Below are positions 16,842-26,014 of a stretch of DNA of 64,000 bases, one piece after another (the stretch's first letter is position 1; the number at the start of each line of letters is the position of its first letter). The notes below the pieces were generated by a model. It ran no database searches, was not told the DNA's origin, and worked only from the letters and a program-made list of their open reading frames with translations. The DNA comes from Cypionkella psychrotolerans (lineage in GTDB: Bacteria; Pseudomonadota; Alphaproteobacteria; Rhodobacterales; Rhodobacteraceae): NCBI RefSeq assembly GCF_001294535.1, contig NZ_LGIC01000020.1, forward strand, positions 1 to 64,000, in the 5' to 3' direction. The position numbers were made by a program, and so were the translations under genes.

Positions 16842-19209
16842 AAATCCACGCGCCGCAGTCGCAGGGCGTTGGTTATGACCGACACGGACGACAGGCTCAT
16901 CGCCGCGGCCGCAATCATCGGCGACAGCAAGGTGCCAGTCAGCGGATACAGCACACCTGCCGCAATCGGAATGCCTGCCGCGTTGTAGGCAAAGGCAAAG
17001 AACAGGTTCTGCTTGATGTTGCGCAGCGTTGCCTTTGCCAGTTTACGCGCCCGCACGATGCCCATCAGATCACCGCCGAGCAGCGTGATCCCGGCGCTCT
17101 CCATGGCCACGTCGGCGCCGGTTCCCATGGCGATCCCGACATCGGCTGCGGCAAGGGCAGGGGCATCATTCACCCCATCGCCCGCCATGGCGATCTTGCG
17201 CCCTTGCGCGCGCAGCTCGTCTATCAGCGCCTTCTTGTCCTCGGGCAACACACCGGCACGCACCTCGTCAATGCCCAACTTGGCCGCGACGGCCTTTGCG
17301 GTACGTTCGTTGTCGCCCGTCGCCATGATTACCGCAGGCCAAGCGCATGCAGGGCGGCAATTGCCGGAATGGTGCTGTCCTTGATCGGGTCAGCGACCGC
17401 AATTATGCCTGCCAAGGCGCCGTCAATGGCTACGAACATCGCGGTCTTGCCAGCGGCGCGCAGGGCGTCGGCTTGCGCCTCGGCCCCGGCGGTGTCCAGC
17501 CCAAGGTCCTGCATCATCGCAGCATTGCCAAGGGCGGCAGCGCGACCGTCAACCATGCCTTTGACGCCCTTGCCAGTCACCGCCTGAAATTCTGTAGCGT
17601 CCAGCTTGCGCACGGTTTTCGCGGCGGCGCCCTCCACAACGGCCTCGGCCAGCGGGTGTTCAGACCCGCGCTCCAACGCGGCGGCAAAAGCCAGAATGTC
17701 CGCCTCGCTCACCGGGCCAAGCGCCACCGTATCGGTCAGCGTGGGTTTGCCCCGCGTCAAGGTTCCGGTCTTGTCGACAATTAGCGTGTCCACCCCTGCC
17801 ATCCGCTCCAACGCCTCGGCGTCCTTGATCAGCACACCGGCTTGCGCCCCGCGCCCGGCTGCGGTGGTGATGGAAATCGGTGTCGCCAGCCCAAGCGCGC
17901 AGGGGCAGGCGATGATCAGCACCGACACGGCAGAAGCAAAGGCGAAAACCAATGCAGGCGCAGGCCCGAAAATCATCCATGCCGCAAAAGCCGAGATGGC
18001 AACGGCCACGACCGTCGGCACGAAGATGGCCGATACCCGGTCTGCCAACCCTTGTATGGGCGCCCGCGACCGGCGCGCACCAGAGACCATCGCTACAATC
18101 TGCGCGAGCACGGTATCGGCACCGACCTTTCCCGCCTCGATGACCAAAGACCCGTTCTTGTTGATCGTGGCCCCCGTGACTTTGTCGCCGGGGGTTTTTT
18201 CGACCGGCATGGACTCGCCGGTCAACATGCTTTCGTCCAAGGATGAAGCGCCAGACACCACAACGCCGTCCACCGGCACAGCATCTCCTGGGCGCACCCG
18301 CAACTCGTCACCCGCCATGATGTTTTCCAGCGGCGCATCGTATTCCGTGCCATCCGGCAAAATGCGCCGCGCGGTTTTCGGGGCCAGATCCAGCAGGGCG
18401 CGGATCGCATCCCCCGTGCGTTCCCGCGCCCGCAGTTCCAGCACCTGGCCGACAAAGACCAGTGTGACGATCACCACAGCCGCCTCGAAATAGGTGCCGA
18501 CCATGCCGCCCATGCGGTACTCATCCGGGAAAACGCCGGGCAGGAATGTCGCCAGAAGCGAATAGCCATAGGCGGCGAGCACCCCCAGCGAAATCAGCGT
18601 CCACATGTTGGGCGAGCGGTTTATGAAAGAGTTCCACCCGCGTTTGAAAAACGGGAGGGCGGCCCAAACGATGATCGGTGTGGCGAGTAAAAACTCCAGA
18701 TACATCGCATTTTGATGCCCGACCCAATCGCGCACCGGCAAACCGACCAGCGGTCCCATTGTCAGCAAGACCAGCGGAAGCGCGGCTGCCGCGCTGATCC
18801 ACATGCGTCGGGTAAAGTCGGTCAGCTCTTCACTGGGCGCGTCAGATGGCACCATGGGCTCCAGTGCCATGCCGCAAATCGGGCAAGACCCCGGCGCGTC
18901 ACGAACAATCTGCGGGTGCATCGGGCAGGTGTATTGCACGTTCGCAGTGGCGACCTTGCCGCGCTTGGTGGCATTGCCCGAGGCATAGAACCACGGGTCG
19001 CCTTTGAATTTGGTTTGGCACTTGTCAGAACAGAAATGAAACGGTTTGCCGTCGAAACTATCGGTCCGGGTGTCGGCTTTCACCGTGACCGTCATGCCGC
19101 AGACCGGATCGATGGCCGTGAGGGCTCCGGTCGGAGGGTGGTCAGGTGCGGGCATTGGTTCCATTCCCGCATGATTGTGGCCTGCGTGGCTGTCGGGCAA
19201 TTTAGGCAT
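16838..19209 (-). pseudogene. Cu(I)-type P1B ATPase interrupted by one frameshift
   Basis: Starts [20 protein letters not shown] (ATG 19209). Domains: a His-rich N terminus; a YHS/TRASH-like metal domain ([11 protein letters not shown] ... [12 protein letters not shown]); a second Cys domain ([20 protein letters not shown]); then the ATPase core with [15 protein letters not shown] and DKTGTLT. At 17329 the frame stops after HALGLR. The next ATG, 2 bp downstream, continues [20 protein letters not shown] to the normal C terminus (16838). One missing G in CGG(G)TAATC explains it. As read, the product is two polypeptides split inside the P-domain. All other motifs are intact. Confidence 0.88.
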
Positions 19210-19257
19210 AAAAGACACCTTTCGTTCATCTAGAGCATCGACGGGTAAAGTTTTGGT

Positions 19258-19271
19258 CTGATCTCGATCAA
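19258..19271. promoter_or_regulatory. Crp/Fnr-type box upstream of the frameshifted copper ATPase
   Basis: CTGATCTCGATCAA is one mismatch from both the FnrL consensus and the CTGAT-N4-ATCAG palindrome found repeatedly at 39-63 kb. It lies 49 bp before ATG 19209, suitable for control of the ATPase-DsbA transcript. Confidence 0.5.
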
Positions 19272-19422
19272 TTGTCCCTCTACCTGCATGGTTCTGGCAT
19301 GGAAAGGTAAGCAGTTTAACCAGTGGCATCGAAGGGTGCGGGGATTATTTGTCTGAACAGTGCGCCAGCGAGGCGAGAAGACTGTCAGATCAGCGTCCGT
19401 GACTGTGCATGGATCGCTTTCA

Positions 19423-19765
19423 TACCAACCCCTGACCGAGCAACCGAAGCGCGATCTTCGCAAAATTCTCTGTCGGGAATGTAGCGAACATTCAATGCCC
19501 GATACTTCCAACGGCCGGGCGGAGCAGCTGGGTCCGTACTTGGCCTTCCCGACCATACGCGGCTACCAAAAACTGCTCTTCGGGCAGAGTTTCGCTGCTG
19601 CCCATCGCCAGTTCAAGCATCCGCAAGATACCGGATTAGAGTGACGTGCTATGCTCCAACTCGAAAGCTGAGACGGCCTGACCGCAAATCTTAACAATCC
19701 ACATGATGTCAATCAGTCTCACCGCGTCGACGCTACGGGCGGCAGCCATGGCGTGGGGAAAGGTG
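19423..19765 (-). pseudogene. Fossil of a restriction-endonuclease-like (E-x-E-H-S-T) protein
   Basis: The minus strand reads VRLIDIMWIV, then GQAVSAFELEHSTSL, a TAA (19636-19638) where an aromatic residue normally stands, then SGILRMLELAMGSSETLPEE, QFLVAAYGREGQVRTQLLRP and a stop. A shifted frame continues MFATFPTENFAKIALRLLGQ. The order AFExEHSTSxYSGxLRMxxL ... fLVAPxxRexxVRxQLxRPA matches a nuclease-like C-terminal domain from restriction-type proteins as I recall it. No intact start or N-terminal domain is visible. Family assignment is from memory of the motif and is tentative. Confidence 0.45.
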
Positions 19766-20148
19766 CATGGTCGGTCATCTCCCAGCTTTCCACTTTGCTA
19801 TAACCGATCCTGATCATCCCTTTGGCAGTTTACCAGAGATCAAATGTGGGGAGTGGAATGGACAGCCGTGTGGGCGATGGCGAGAAGTTCTACGACACGC
19901 CAACCGTTAGGGTCGACGTTTTCCGCACTATGCTTGGCGTGAAGCAGACTTGTGCTCGTCCGTGGTCAATTCGTCACTTATCCAAAACGAACACGACTTC
20001 TTGTGACAAAACTCGACGCCGAAATTGGTCAATCATCATCGCACACCTAACCGTGCGAAAAGAACGCTCGTGGGGCTGGATTTATCAATAGCCAAGATGG
20101 GAAACAGTCGTCAATCCTGCAAACTTACCCGAAGGAGAGCCTGCCACG
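19766..20148. other. Gene-free stretch
   Basis: No frame with a plausible start, ribosome site or recognisable motif on either strand. It may hold further debris of the nuclease-like fossil on the minus strand. A purine-rich aaggagag at about 20130 precedes the sialidase-like fossil. Confidence 0.4.
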
Positions 20149-21352
20149 TTGATCTGCCTTTCCTGTGTGGCAGTAATTACTGTCATTTCGTCACTTCCTT
20201 CGCTCGTGTCCGCACAGGGTCAGGCGTTTGCCGAATTGATTGAACTGGCACCACCCACGGGGACCGGGGCGCGGGAGCCTGCGTTGGCGACACTGCCCGA
20301 TGGATTGTGTGGGGGGTCACCGGCGACAGCAGCGATTGGGATACACCACATACTGTTGCACAGGGTGTTGATTTCTTTGTCAACTAGGCAGATTTCCCCA
20401 CTATCACTGCCTTGCCCGACGGGACACTCGCCGTAAACTGGCTCAGGATCAATGGCGATACCGATTATGCGTATGACGTTAATACCGCGCTTTCCGCCGA
20501 TGGGGGCAAACATGGGGCGAGCCAGCAGTGCCGCGCAGCGACAAAAGCCAGCGGCAGCACGGGTTTGTGACTCCTGCCTGTGGCATCCGACCAGTTGCGG
20601 GCGATCTGGCAGGATGGCGCCGAGTATGGCGCATCCGACACCTTCGCGGCTGATGACGACGGGTCCGACGCAATGCAACTATGGACATCAACGATCACCT
20701 CCGCGGGCGTGCTGTTTGACAAAACCAGTTGGATTCTCGGACGTGCTCCTGCTGCCACACCTCAGCCGTTGTGGCTGAGAGTGGCACACTTCTTGTCGCC
20801 AATCGCGACCGCACCGAAGCAGAGATAAGCGACATTTCCATACTTCGACAGGTTGACGGGGTCTGCTCCGACCCGGCGGCTGTCAGCGCAGACGGTTGGG
20901 AAATTTCCGATTGTCCGGTGAACGGCCCCGCGATTGACAGCAACGGCGGGTGAACGGCGGTGGCGTGGTTTACAGCCGCCGACAAAGTGCCCAAGGTGTC
21001 GGTTGCATTCGCCGATGATGATGGGGCCAGTTTCGGCCCGGCGATCCGGATGGATCAGGTTGCGCCTACCGGTCAGGTGGATGTTATTCAGCGGGATGAT
21101 GGTTCAGCACTGGTCAGTGGGCTGGAACACACGTCCATCGGCGAGTCGCTGATGCTGTGCAGCGTTACACCGAATACGGGTTGCGAACAGGCAGAGATAT
21201 TGGCGATCGCCCGGTCAGGACGCACAATGGGGTTTCCTCGGATGACCTAAGCGGCAAAAGGCGTTTATGTGGCTTAGACCGAGTCCGTTGCACCGTCCCG
21301 GACGCCCGAAAACGACATGAAGATCAGGCTGATCTTGATCCCGACGTCTGAC
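20149..21352 (+). pseudogene. Sialidase-like (BNR/Asp-box) secreted protein, heavily decayed
   Basis: Starts with a signal-like VAVITVISSLPSLVSAQGQA and REPALATLPDG, then breaks frame. Pieces in several frames continue: ADFPTITALPDGTLAVNWLR with NGDTDYAYDVNTALSADGGK, then TCSCCHTSAVVAESGTLLVA, DRTEAEISDISILRQVDGV, ADGWEISDCPVNGPAIDSNG, VPKVSVAFADDDGASFGPAI and ALVSGLEHTSIGESLMLCS. Asp-box-like turns (SADGG, DDDGASF) point to a six-bladed sialidase-type propeller. At least four frameshifts and three stops are present (e.g. TAG at 20385). Confidence 0.7.
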
Positions 21353-21747
21353 CTACCCGATGGCAATCGGCGATGTCGGGCATGACTTACGCGCGCTAAA
21401 AACGCAGCCATTGATCAGAGGCGTTATCGCGCGGTTCCGCTTTGTCTGGGTACAGTTGCCATCCGGCTGGATATCTGGCTTGGCGAAGATATACCCTTCC
21501 GCAAAGATATCGATGGTAAGACTTTGCCGCCGAGATGCATACCATGCGTGGAGCCTTATTCCGTGAGCAAGCGAGGTGAGGGTGGCTGGCAATTCGACTC
21601 AACCCTTCTTGGCACTGACTTTTTTGATACATGCCACTTGGCCGATCTCATTCTCGCGTGGAGTTGACTTGCAAGATCCGCCGTGGCCAGCAATTCCAAT
21701 TGATAATACAACAACAATCTGCGTGGCTTCAGGGGTAAGACGGCGAC
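21353..21747. other. Gene-free stretch before the L,D-transpeptidase
   Basis: About 395 bp. One plus frame is open for ~77 codons up to a TGA near 21668 (including RLDIWLGEDIPFRKDIDGK) but has no start or recognisable domain; it may be the tail of another decayed gene. Confidence 0.35.
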
Positions 21748-22341
21748 ATGACAGACAGTTCAAGCAATCGGCGGGCGTTTCTTGGGTCTCTGGCGGCAAT
21801 GACCACGTTGTTTGCGGGTTCTGCTTTTGCGCATGAAGAGGCACCGTTCGATTTGCCCGTCGAATACCTGCCCACTTTGATTGACATGCAGGTCACGCTA
21901 TTGCCGGGCATGATTCATGTCTTTCCCAACCAGTTTCGGCTTTACCTGACCTTGCCGGACAATCAGGCCCTTCGCTTTACGGTTGGGGTGGGGCGTCCCG
22001 GCCTTTATCATGCAGGGCAGTTCTCAGTCGGGGCAAAGCGTGAATGGCCCAGTTGGAAGCCCACGCCGCAGATGATCGCCCGAAATCCCGACGCTTATGC
22101 CCGCTTTGCGGACGGGATGCCGGGCGGCGTTAATAATCCGCTGGGCGCGAGGGCGCTGTATCTGTTTAATGATGCAGGGTACGACACGGCCTTACGCATC
22201 CATGGCACCAACAAACCCAGAACGATCGGAACTGCAGTATCGAACGGTTGCGCCCGCCTGACAAACGACCACATCACGGACCTTTATGATCGCGTGGCTG
22301 TGGGCGCGCGGGTTTTCCTGTACGAACAAACTGAGGTCTAG
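21748..22341 (+). CDS. L,D-transpeptidase (YkuD)
   Basis: 197 residues. A Tat-like leader (SSNRRAFLGSLAAMTTLFAG) ends near FAHEEA. The YkuD catalytic signature is present: IHGTNKPRTIGTAVSNGCAR with His152 and catalytic Cys168. GVGRPGLYHAGQFSVG is the usual first part of the fold. These enzymes make 3-3 peptidoglycan cross-links or attach lipoprotein to the wall, and in copper loci can be targets of copper through their Cys. It opens a plus-strand set of envelope genes ending with a PBP2. Confidence 0.88.
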   Translation: MTDSSSNRRAFLGSLAAMTTLFAGSAFAHEEAPFDLPVEYLPTLIDMQVTLLPGMIHVFPNQFRLYLTLPDNQALRFTVGVGRPGLYHAGQFSVGAKREWPSWKPTPQMIARNPDAYARFADGMPGGVNNPLGARALYLFNDAGYDTALRIHGTNKPRTIGTAVSNGCARLTNDHITDLYDRVAVGARVFLYEQTEV

Positions 22342-22655
22342 CTGCCGCTGCCACGCGACACTCACGAAAAATTCAGATGTTTTCTCTTGTGGTTTCAGCG
22401 CGGAAAGTGGAACCAAGTAAAAAAGAAAGGGTTTGTCAGGCTAGCAAATGGCATCAAAGCAAACTCGGTGACGTTTTCTTGTGTGTGTGTGCTAGCGACC
22501 GGGTCCGGCTCGTTGATATTGACCACTTTCGCGCAATAAGTGGGCCAGGGCGTCGTGCACAACAATATTTCAGAACTGTTTGGCTTTGCAAAGCTCGGCA
22601 TGCAAGTGAGGCAGATCTGAGCAGGCAAAATGACCCTGAACGGGCGAAGGCAAGC

Positions 22656-23111
22656 ATGAAGATCACAAGAACCTCGTCATTCGTTTTGGTCACCATCATT
22701 ATCGGGGTGTTGGCTTGGGGCTTCACCCGACCATCATCTGCCCCGGTTTTAGTGCAAGCATCTGAAACTGTGTCTGCCACGACGGGAGCAGCGCTTGTCG
22801 ATGTTAAGCTGCCTGCAGCACTTTCGGCAGAGGCCGCCACTGGCAAGACATATTATGAGGCCGTCTGCGCGTCATGCCACGGCGCGAATGCGGCAGGGCA
22901 GGACGGAATAGCTCCACCGCTGATCCACCCGCTTTACGTCTCGTCGCATCATGGCGATGCAGCCTTTGTGGTCGCAGCGCGCAATGGTGTACGTCAGCAT
23001 CACTGGTCGTTCGGAAGCATGCCGCAGATACAGCAGCGGTTGACGGACGGCGAATTAAACGCGATCATCTTGTATATCCGGGAACTTCAACGCGAGAACG
23101 GCATTCTTTGA
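22656..23111 (+). CDS. Monoheme cytochrome c
   Basis: 151 residues from ATG 22656. N-terminal anchor or signal: TSSFVLVTIIIGVLAWGFTR. Heme motif CASCHG, followed by GIAPPLIHPLY and a Met in GSMPQIQQRLTDGE, a class I cytochrome c layout with His/Met ligation. A shorter start is preferred over the open frame from 22377 because the hydrophobic leader begins here. Stop and next start overlap (TGATG). Confidence 0.82.
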   Translation: MKITRTSSFVLVTIIIGVLAWGFTRPSSAPVLVQASETVSATTGAALVDVKLPAALSAEAATGKTYYEAVCASCHGANAAGQDGIAPPLIHPLYVSSHHGDAAFVVAARNGVRQHHWSFGSMPQIQQRLTDGELNAIILYIRELQRENGIL

Positions 23112-23434
23112 TGGCTCTGGCATTAAATATCAGCTGCATTTTACGGCGATTTGGGTGCGCGATCTCGATTTGCCTGTTGATGCTGGCCGTTCTTACGCAG
23201 CAAGAGGTGGTGTCGGCGGCCCATGCCAATATTGGCCCTGCGGTGGTGATGATGACCGCAGCGCAAACACAGTATGGCTGTCATGCGACACCTGCCTGTG
23301 CCGCATTCGTGGCACCCGCCGAAACGTCTCTGAATGACCACAAGCAGCTTCAATCCCTGCGTTTTTTTAATACAGACACAACCCGACTGATCCAGTCTGG
23401 ACCGTCATCGGATACCCCCCCACCCCGAGTCTGA
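23111..23434 (+). CDS. Small secreted protein with PPPRV tail
   Basis: 107 residues coupled to the cytochrome (TGATG). Signal: FGCAISICLLMLAVLTQQEV, cleavage near VSAAHA. The mature part holds YGCHATPACAAFVAPAE (two Cys and a His) and ends RLIQSGPSSDTPPPRV. It has the same overall design as the proteins at 9666-10034 and 13073-13444: leader, a short Cys-bearing section, then a C-terminal Pro-Pro-Arg/Asp motif. Possible copper-binding or copper-responsive leader protein; inference only. Confidence 0.5.
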   Translation: MALALNISCILRRFGCAISICLLMLAVLTQQEVVSAAHANIGPAVVMMTAAQTQYGCHATPACAAFVAPAETSLNDHKQLQSLRFFNTDTTRLIQSGPSSDTPPPRV

Positions 23435-23487
23435 CGCTGACAGCAATGGGCAGAAAGCCCGCAGAGCAGCAATCAGACAGGTGAAGA

Positions 23488-24144
23488 ATGTTCAAAAATA
23501 CGGTTTTGGGCGCGGTGGTATTGTCCGCGTTGGGTGCAGTTGCGGCCGCACATAATGGTGCCACCGGCCTCGTGATGGAACGCATGATGGGGATGTCAGC
23601 GATGAAAACGCTCATGGCCGATCTTGCCCCGATGATGCAGGGCAATGTGCCCTATGACGGAATAGCTGTGCAGGAAGCGGCTTTTGCATTGCAGGGACAC
23701 GCGGGTGAAACGCTGACCGGGCTATTCCCGCAGGACGATATCCCGAAAGCCTCTTATGCCAAGCGGGAAATCTGGACGGATTGGGAGCGGTTTGCCGCCC
23801 TGTCTGAGGAGCTGCGGCTGTATTCCGAAGGGCTCTCCATTGCGGCGGCTAACGGCCTGGATGCGCCTGTACCCGCTCCGGTGGTGGCAACTAACAATGC
23901 CACAGCGATGCCCGGCATGGATCACACCGCCATGCAGATGCCTGCTGAACCAGAAGGGTTCACGGTTTCCGAATTGATGGGCATCACATCACGTGCTGCG
24001 GTATCGCCTGGGACGATCGCAGGTGCAGCCACAGAAACCCGGCCACCTGGTGTAGACTTTGCTGCGATGGCAGCCGACGACGTGTTCGAGCGGATCAGCC
24101 AGACTTGCGCGTCCTGTCACGCTCAATTCCGCCGCGGTAACTGA
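23488..24144 (+). CDS. Cytochrome c' family protein
   Basis: 218 residues with a signal peptide (MFKNTVLGAVVLSALGAVAA). It is a helical protein with RMMGMSAMKTLMADLAPMMQ, and the heme motif CASCHAQFRRGN at the very C terminus, as in cytochromes c' and c-556. Between helices lies a Met/His insert (AMPGMDHTAMQMPAEPEG) absent from classical members, resembling copper-binding Met motifs. It may bind NO/CO or take part in copper-linked electron flow. Next gene follows after 1 bp. Confidence 0.82.
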   Translation: MFKNTVLGAVVLSALGAVAAAHNGATGLVMERMMGMSAMKTLMADLAPMMQGNVPYDGIAVQEAAFALQGHAGETLTGLFPQDDIPKASYAKREIWTDWERFAALSEELRLYSEGLSIAAANGLDAPVPAPVVATNNATAMPGMDHTAMQMPAEPEGFTVSELMGITSRAAVSPGTIAGAATETRPPGVDFAAMAADDVFERISQTCASCHAQFRRGN

Positions 24145-24145
24145 C

Positions 24146-25123
24146 ATGAGGGGTCTGATCCGAACCAACTTCGCTATCCTCGCCACAAGTCTTGCGGTGA
24201 TTGGTGTAATCGCAATATGGCCGATAGCGGAGCCGACGCATATCGGCATGCTGGCGGGCGACGCCTATCGCGGGGCCTATCTTGCGCGGTCGTCGGGCTG
24301 CATCGCCTGCCATACCAACTCGGCTGCGGCGGGTGCTGCACTTGCCGGAGGGGCACCTCTTGATACGCCCTTTGGCAGCTTCGTGCCGCCCAACATCACC
24401 CCCGACCTTGCGGGTGGCATAGGCTACTGGACGCTGGATCAGTTCGCGGTGGCCCTGCGCCAAGGGGTGCGCCCGGATGGCAAGGCCTACTACCCGGCGT
24501 TCCCGTATGAGTTTTATGCCGATATGTCCGATCAGGACGTGGCGGATCTGTGGGCGGCCTTGCAGACCGTGCCGCCGATTGCCGAGCCTGCCGCCGCGCA
24601 TGACGTATCCTTTCCGTTCAACATGCGGTGGGGACTGAAGATATGGCGTGCAGCCCTTATGACGCCTGCCGCTATTTCGCCGGTGCTGGGCCAATCCGTG
24701 GCCTGGAACCGGGGGCAGCAACTGGTCACCGGTGCCGCGCATTGTGCTGCCTGTCATACGGGCCGCAATATCGTGGGTGGGCTGAAAGCAAGTGAAATGC
24801 TGGCTGGAAATGACAAATTGCCGGGTGGCAGTGTAGCCCCGCCGATCCTGGCAGTAGCGCTTGTTGCCAAAGGCTGGACGGTGGCGAACATGGCCTATGC
24901 CCTGCGCACTGGGGTGATGCCGGACGGCGATGTGCTTGGCGGCAGCATGGCTGAAGTGGTGCAGTACAGCACGTCCTACATGGACGATGCCGACCGTGAA
25001 GCCATCGCGACCTTTCTTCTGACAATCGACGGACAGGTGCCCAAAGATGTTGCGCGCGAAACACCCATAGCAGACGCCGGGATGACTGGAATGGCCCACT
25101 CTTCGGGGATGGTCATGGAATGA
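24146..25123 (+). CDS. Diheme cytochrome c
   Basis: 325 residues from ATG 24146 (MRGLIRTNFAILATSLAVIG, membrane anchor). Two heme sites: GCIACHTNSAAAGAALAGG and HCAACHTGRNIVGGLKASE, each followed by a PxIxP-type loop (PPNITPDLAGGIGYWT; APPILAVAL). This matches the cytochrome subunit family of membrane alcohol/aldehyde/gluconate dehydrogenases and related electron carriers. No catalytic subunit is adjacent, so its donor is unknown. It ends with a Met/His tail (MTGMAHSSGMVME) and overlaps the next start. Confidence 0.85.
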   Translation: MRGLIRTNFAILATSLAVIGVIAIWPIAEPTHIGMLAGDAYRGAYLARSSGCIACHTNSAAAGAALAGGAPLDTPFGSFVPPNITPDLAGGIGYWTLDQFAVALRQGVRPDGKAYYPAFPYEFYADMSDQDVADLWAALQTVPPIAEPAAAHDVSFPFNMRWGLKIWRAALMTPAAISPVLGQSVAWNRGQQLVTGAAHCAACHTGRNIVGGLKASEMLAGNDKLPGGSVAPPILAVALVAKGWTVANMAYALRTGVMPDGDVLGGSMAEVVQYSTSYMDDADREAIATFLLTIDGQVPKDVARETPIADAGMTGMAHSSGMVME

Positions 25124-25548
25124 TTGCCAAAATCACATCAGCCCTTATCGGCATCCCACTGCTTGCACTTTTGGCCGTGCTGGCCTGGGGCGGATTGCGC
25201 AGCCCCACCAGCCAAACTGCGCCCGGCAATCAAAGTCAGCCAGCGGCAACATTGTCAGAACAACTGTCCGAGGGCCTGATCGAAGCGCAAGTCTATGTCT
25301 TGGGTGATCTGAGCTACCGGATAGACATCCAGTTTTCGCCTGAAGCAACGTCGACCATTCCGGCCAGTATGCCACCCGATGTCATCATGGCAATGGTCTC
25401 GATGCACATGGATGGATTCGATCCCCCGCTCGAACTGTTGGGCGCAGGCATGTGGCGCACGCAAGGAAAGTTACCAATGGCAGGGGACTGGATCCTAAAT
25501 GTTGGATACGGCGATGACTTTGCCGAAGCTACTTTCAATGTTGAATGA
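25120..25548 (+). CDS. FixH/YtkA-like membrane-anchored protein
   Basis: 142 residues, ATGA-coupled to the diheme cytochrome. One N-terminal span (ITSALIGIPLLALLAVLAWG), then a beta-sandwich-like domain ending MHMDGFDPPLELLGAGMWRT, QGKLPMAGDWILNVGYGDDF. The pattern (a Met near the Pro-rich strand, then G-x-W ... LPMAGxW) resembles FixH/YtkA-like domains that handle copper for oxidase assembly. Assignment is by pattern only. Confidence 0.55.
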   Translation: MIAKITSALIGIPLLALLAVLAWGGLRSPTSQTAPGNQSQPAATLSEQLSEGLIEAQVYVLGDLSYRIDIQFSPEATSTIPASMPPDVIMAMVSMHMDGFDPPLELLGAGMWRTQGKLPMAGDWILNVGYGDDFAEATFNVE

Positions 25549-25558
25549 GGTTGCAACC

Positions 25559-26014
25559 ATGCACAAAAAACACCTCCCCCACGACCTTCTGTCAAACTTC
25601 AGGCTGAGCACCGGCTTTCTGGTGGGTCTGCTGACCTTTATTGCGACAGGCACGATTACAGCTGTCTGGGCCAACCCGCTTTTCACCAGGATGACTGCCA
25701 TCGGCTGGTGGGAATTGCCTGCCCTTGTCATCGTGGCCTTATTGGCCGGGATTTTTGCAGCAATTCGTACGCCTGCCTGTAGTACAAAAGAAGTGAGCCT
25801 CGGCGGTCTTGCCTCTTTTCTGGGCATTGCTTGCCCGACTTGCAACAAGATCTTGATGCTGATTTTCGGCGGCGAGGCGTTGTTGCGCTGGTTTGACCCG
25901 GTGCGACCTGCGGTAACTGTCATCGGAATGGGGTTGTTGGTCGTTGCAATCTGGTCGGAATGGCAAAAGCGTCATCTGTCTGTCCCGACCGCATACCTAG
26001 CGGGAGATATGTGA
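25559..26014 (+). CDS. Small membrane protein with CPTC motif, coupled to PBP2
   Basis: 151 residues from ATG 25559. About four membrane spans (LVGLLTFIATGTITAVWANP; WWELPALVIVALLAGIFAAI; the region around IACPTCNKILMLIFGG; VTVIGMGLLVVAIWSEW). CPTC lies at a membrane boundary, with another Cys at RTPACSTKE. Could act in thiol or metal transfer. Its stop overlaps the PBP2 start (TGATG). No family name recognised. Confidence 0.65.
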   Translation: MHKKHLPHDLLSNFRLSTGFLVGLLTFIATGTITAVWANPLFTRMTAIGWWELPALVIVALLAGIFAAIRTPACSTKEVSLGGLASFLGIACPTCNKILMLIFGGEALLRWFDPVRPAVTVIGMGLLVVAIWSEWQKRHLSVPTAYLAGDM

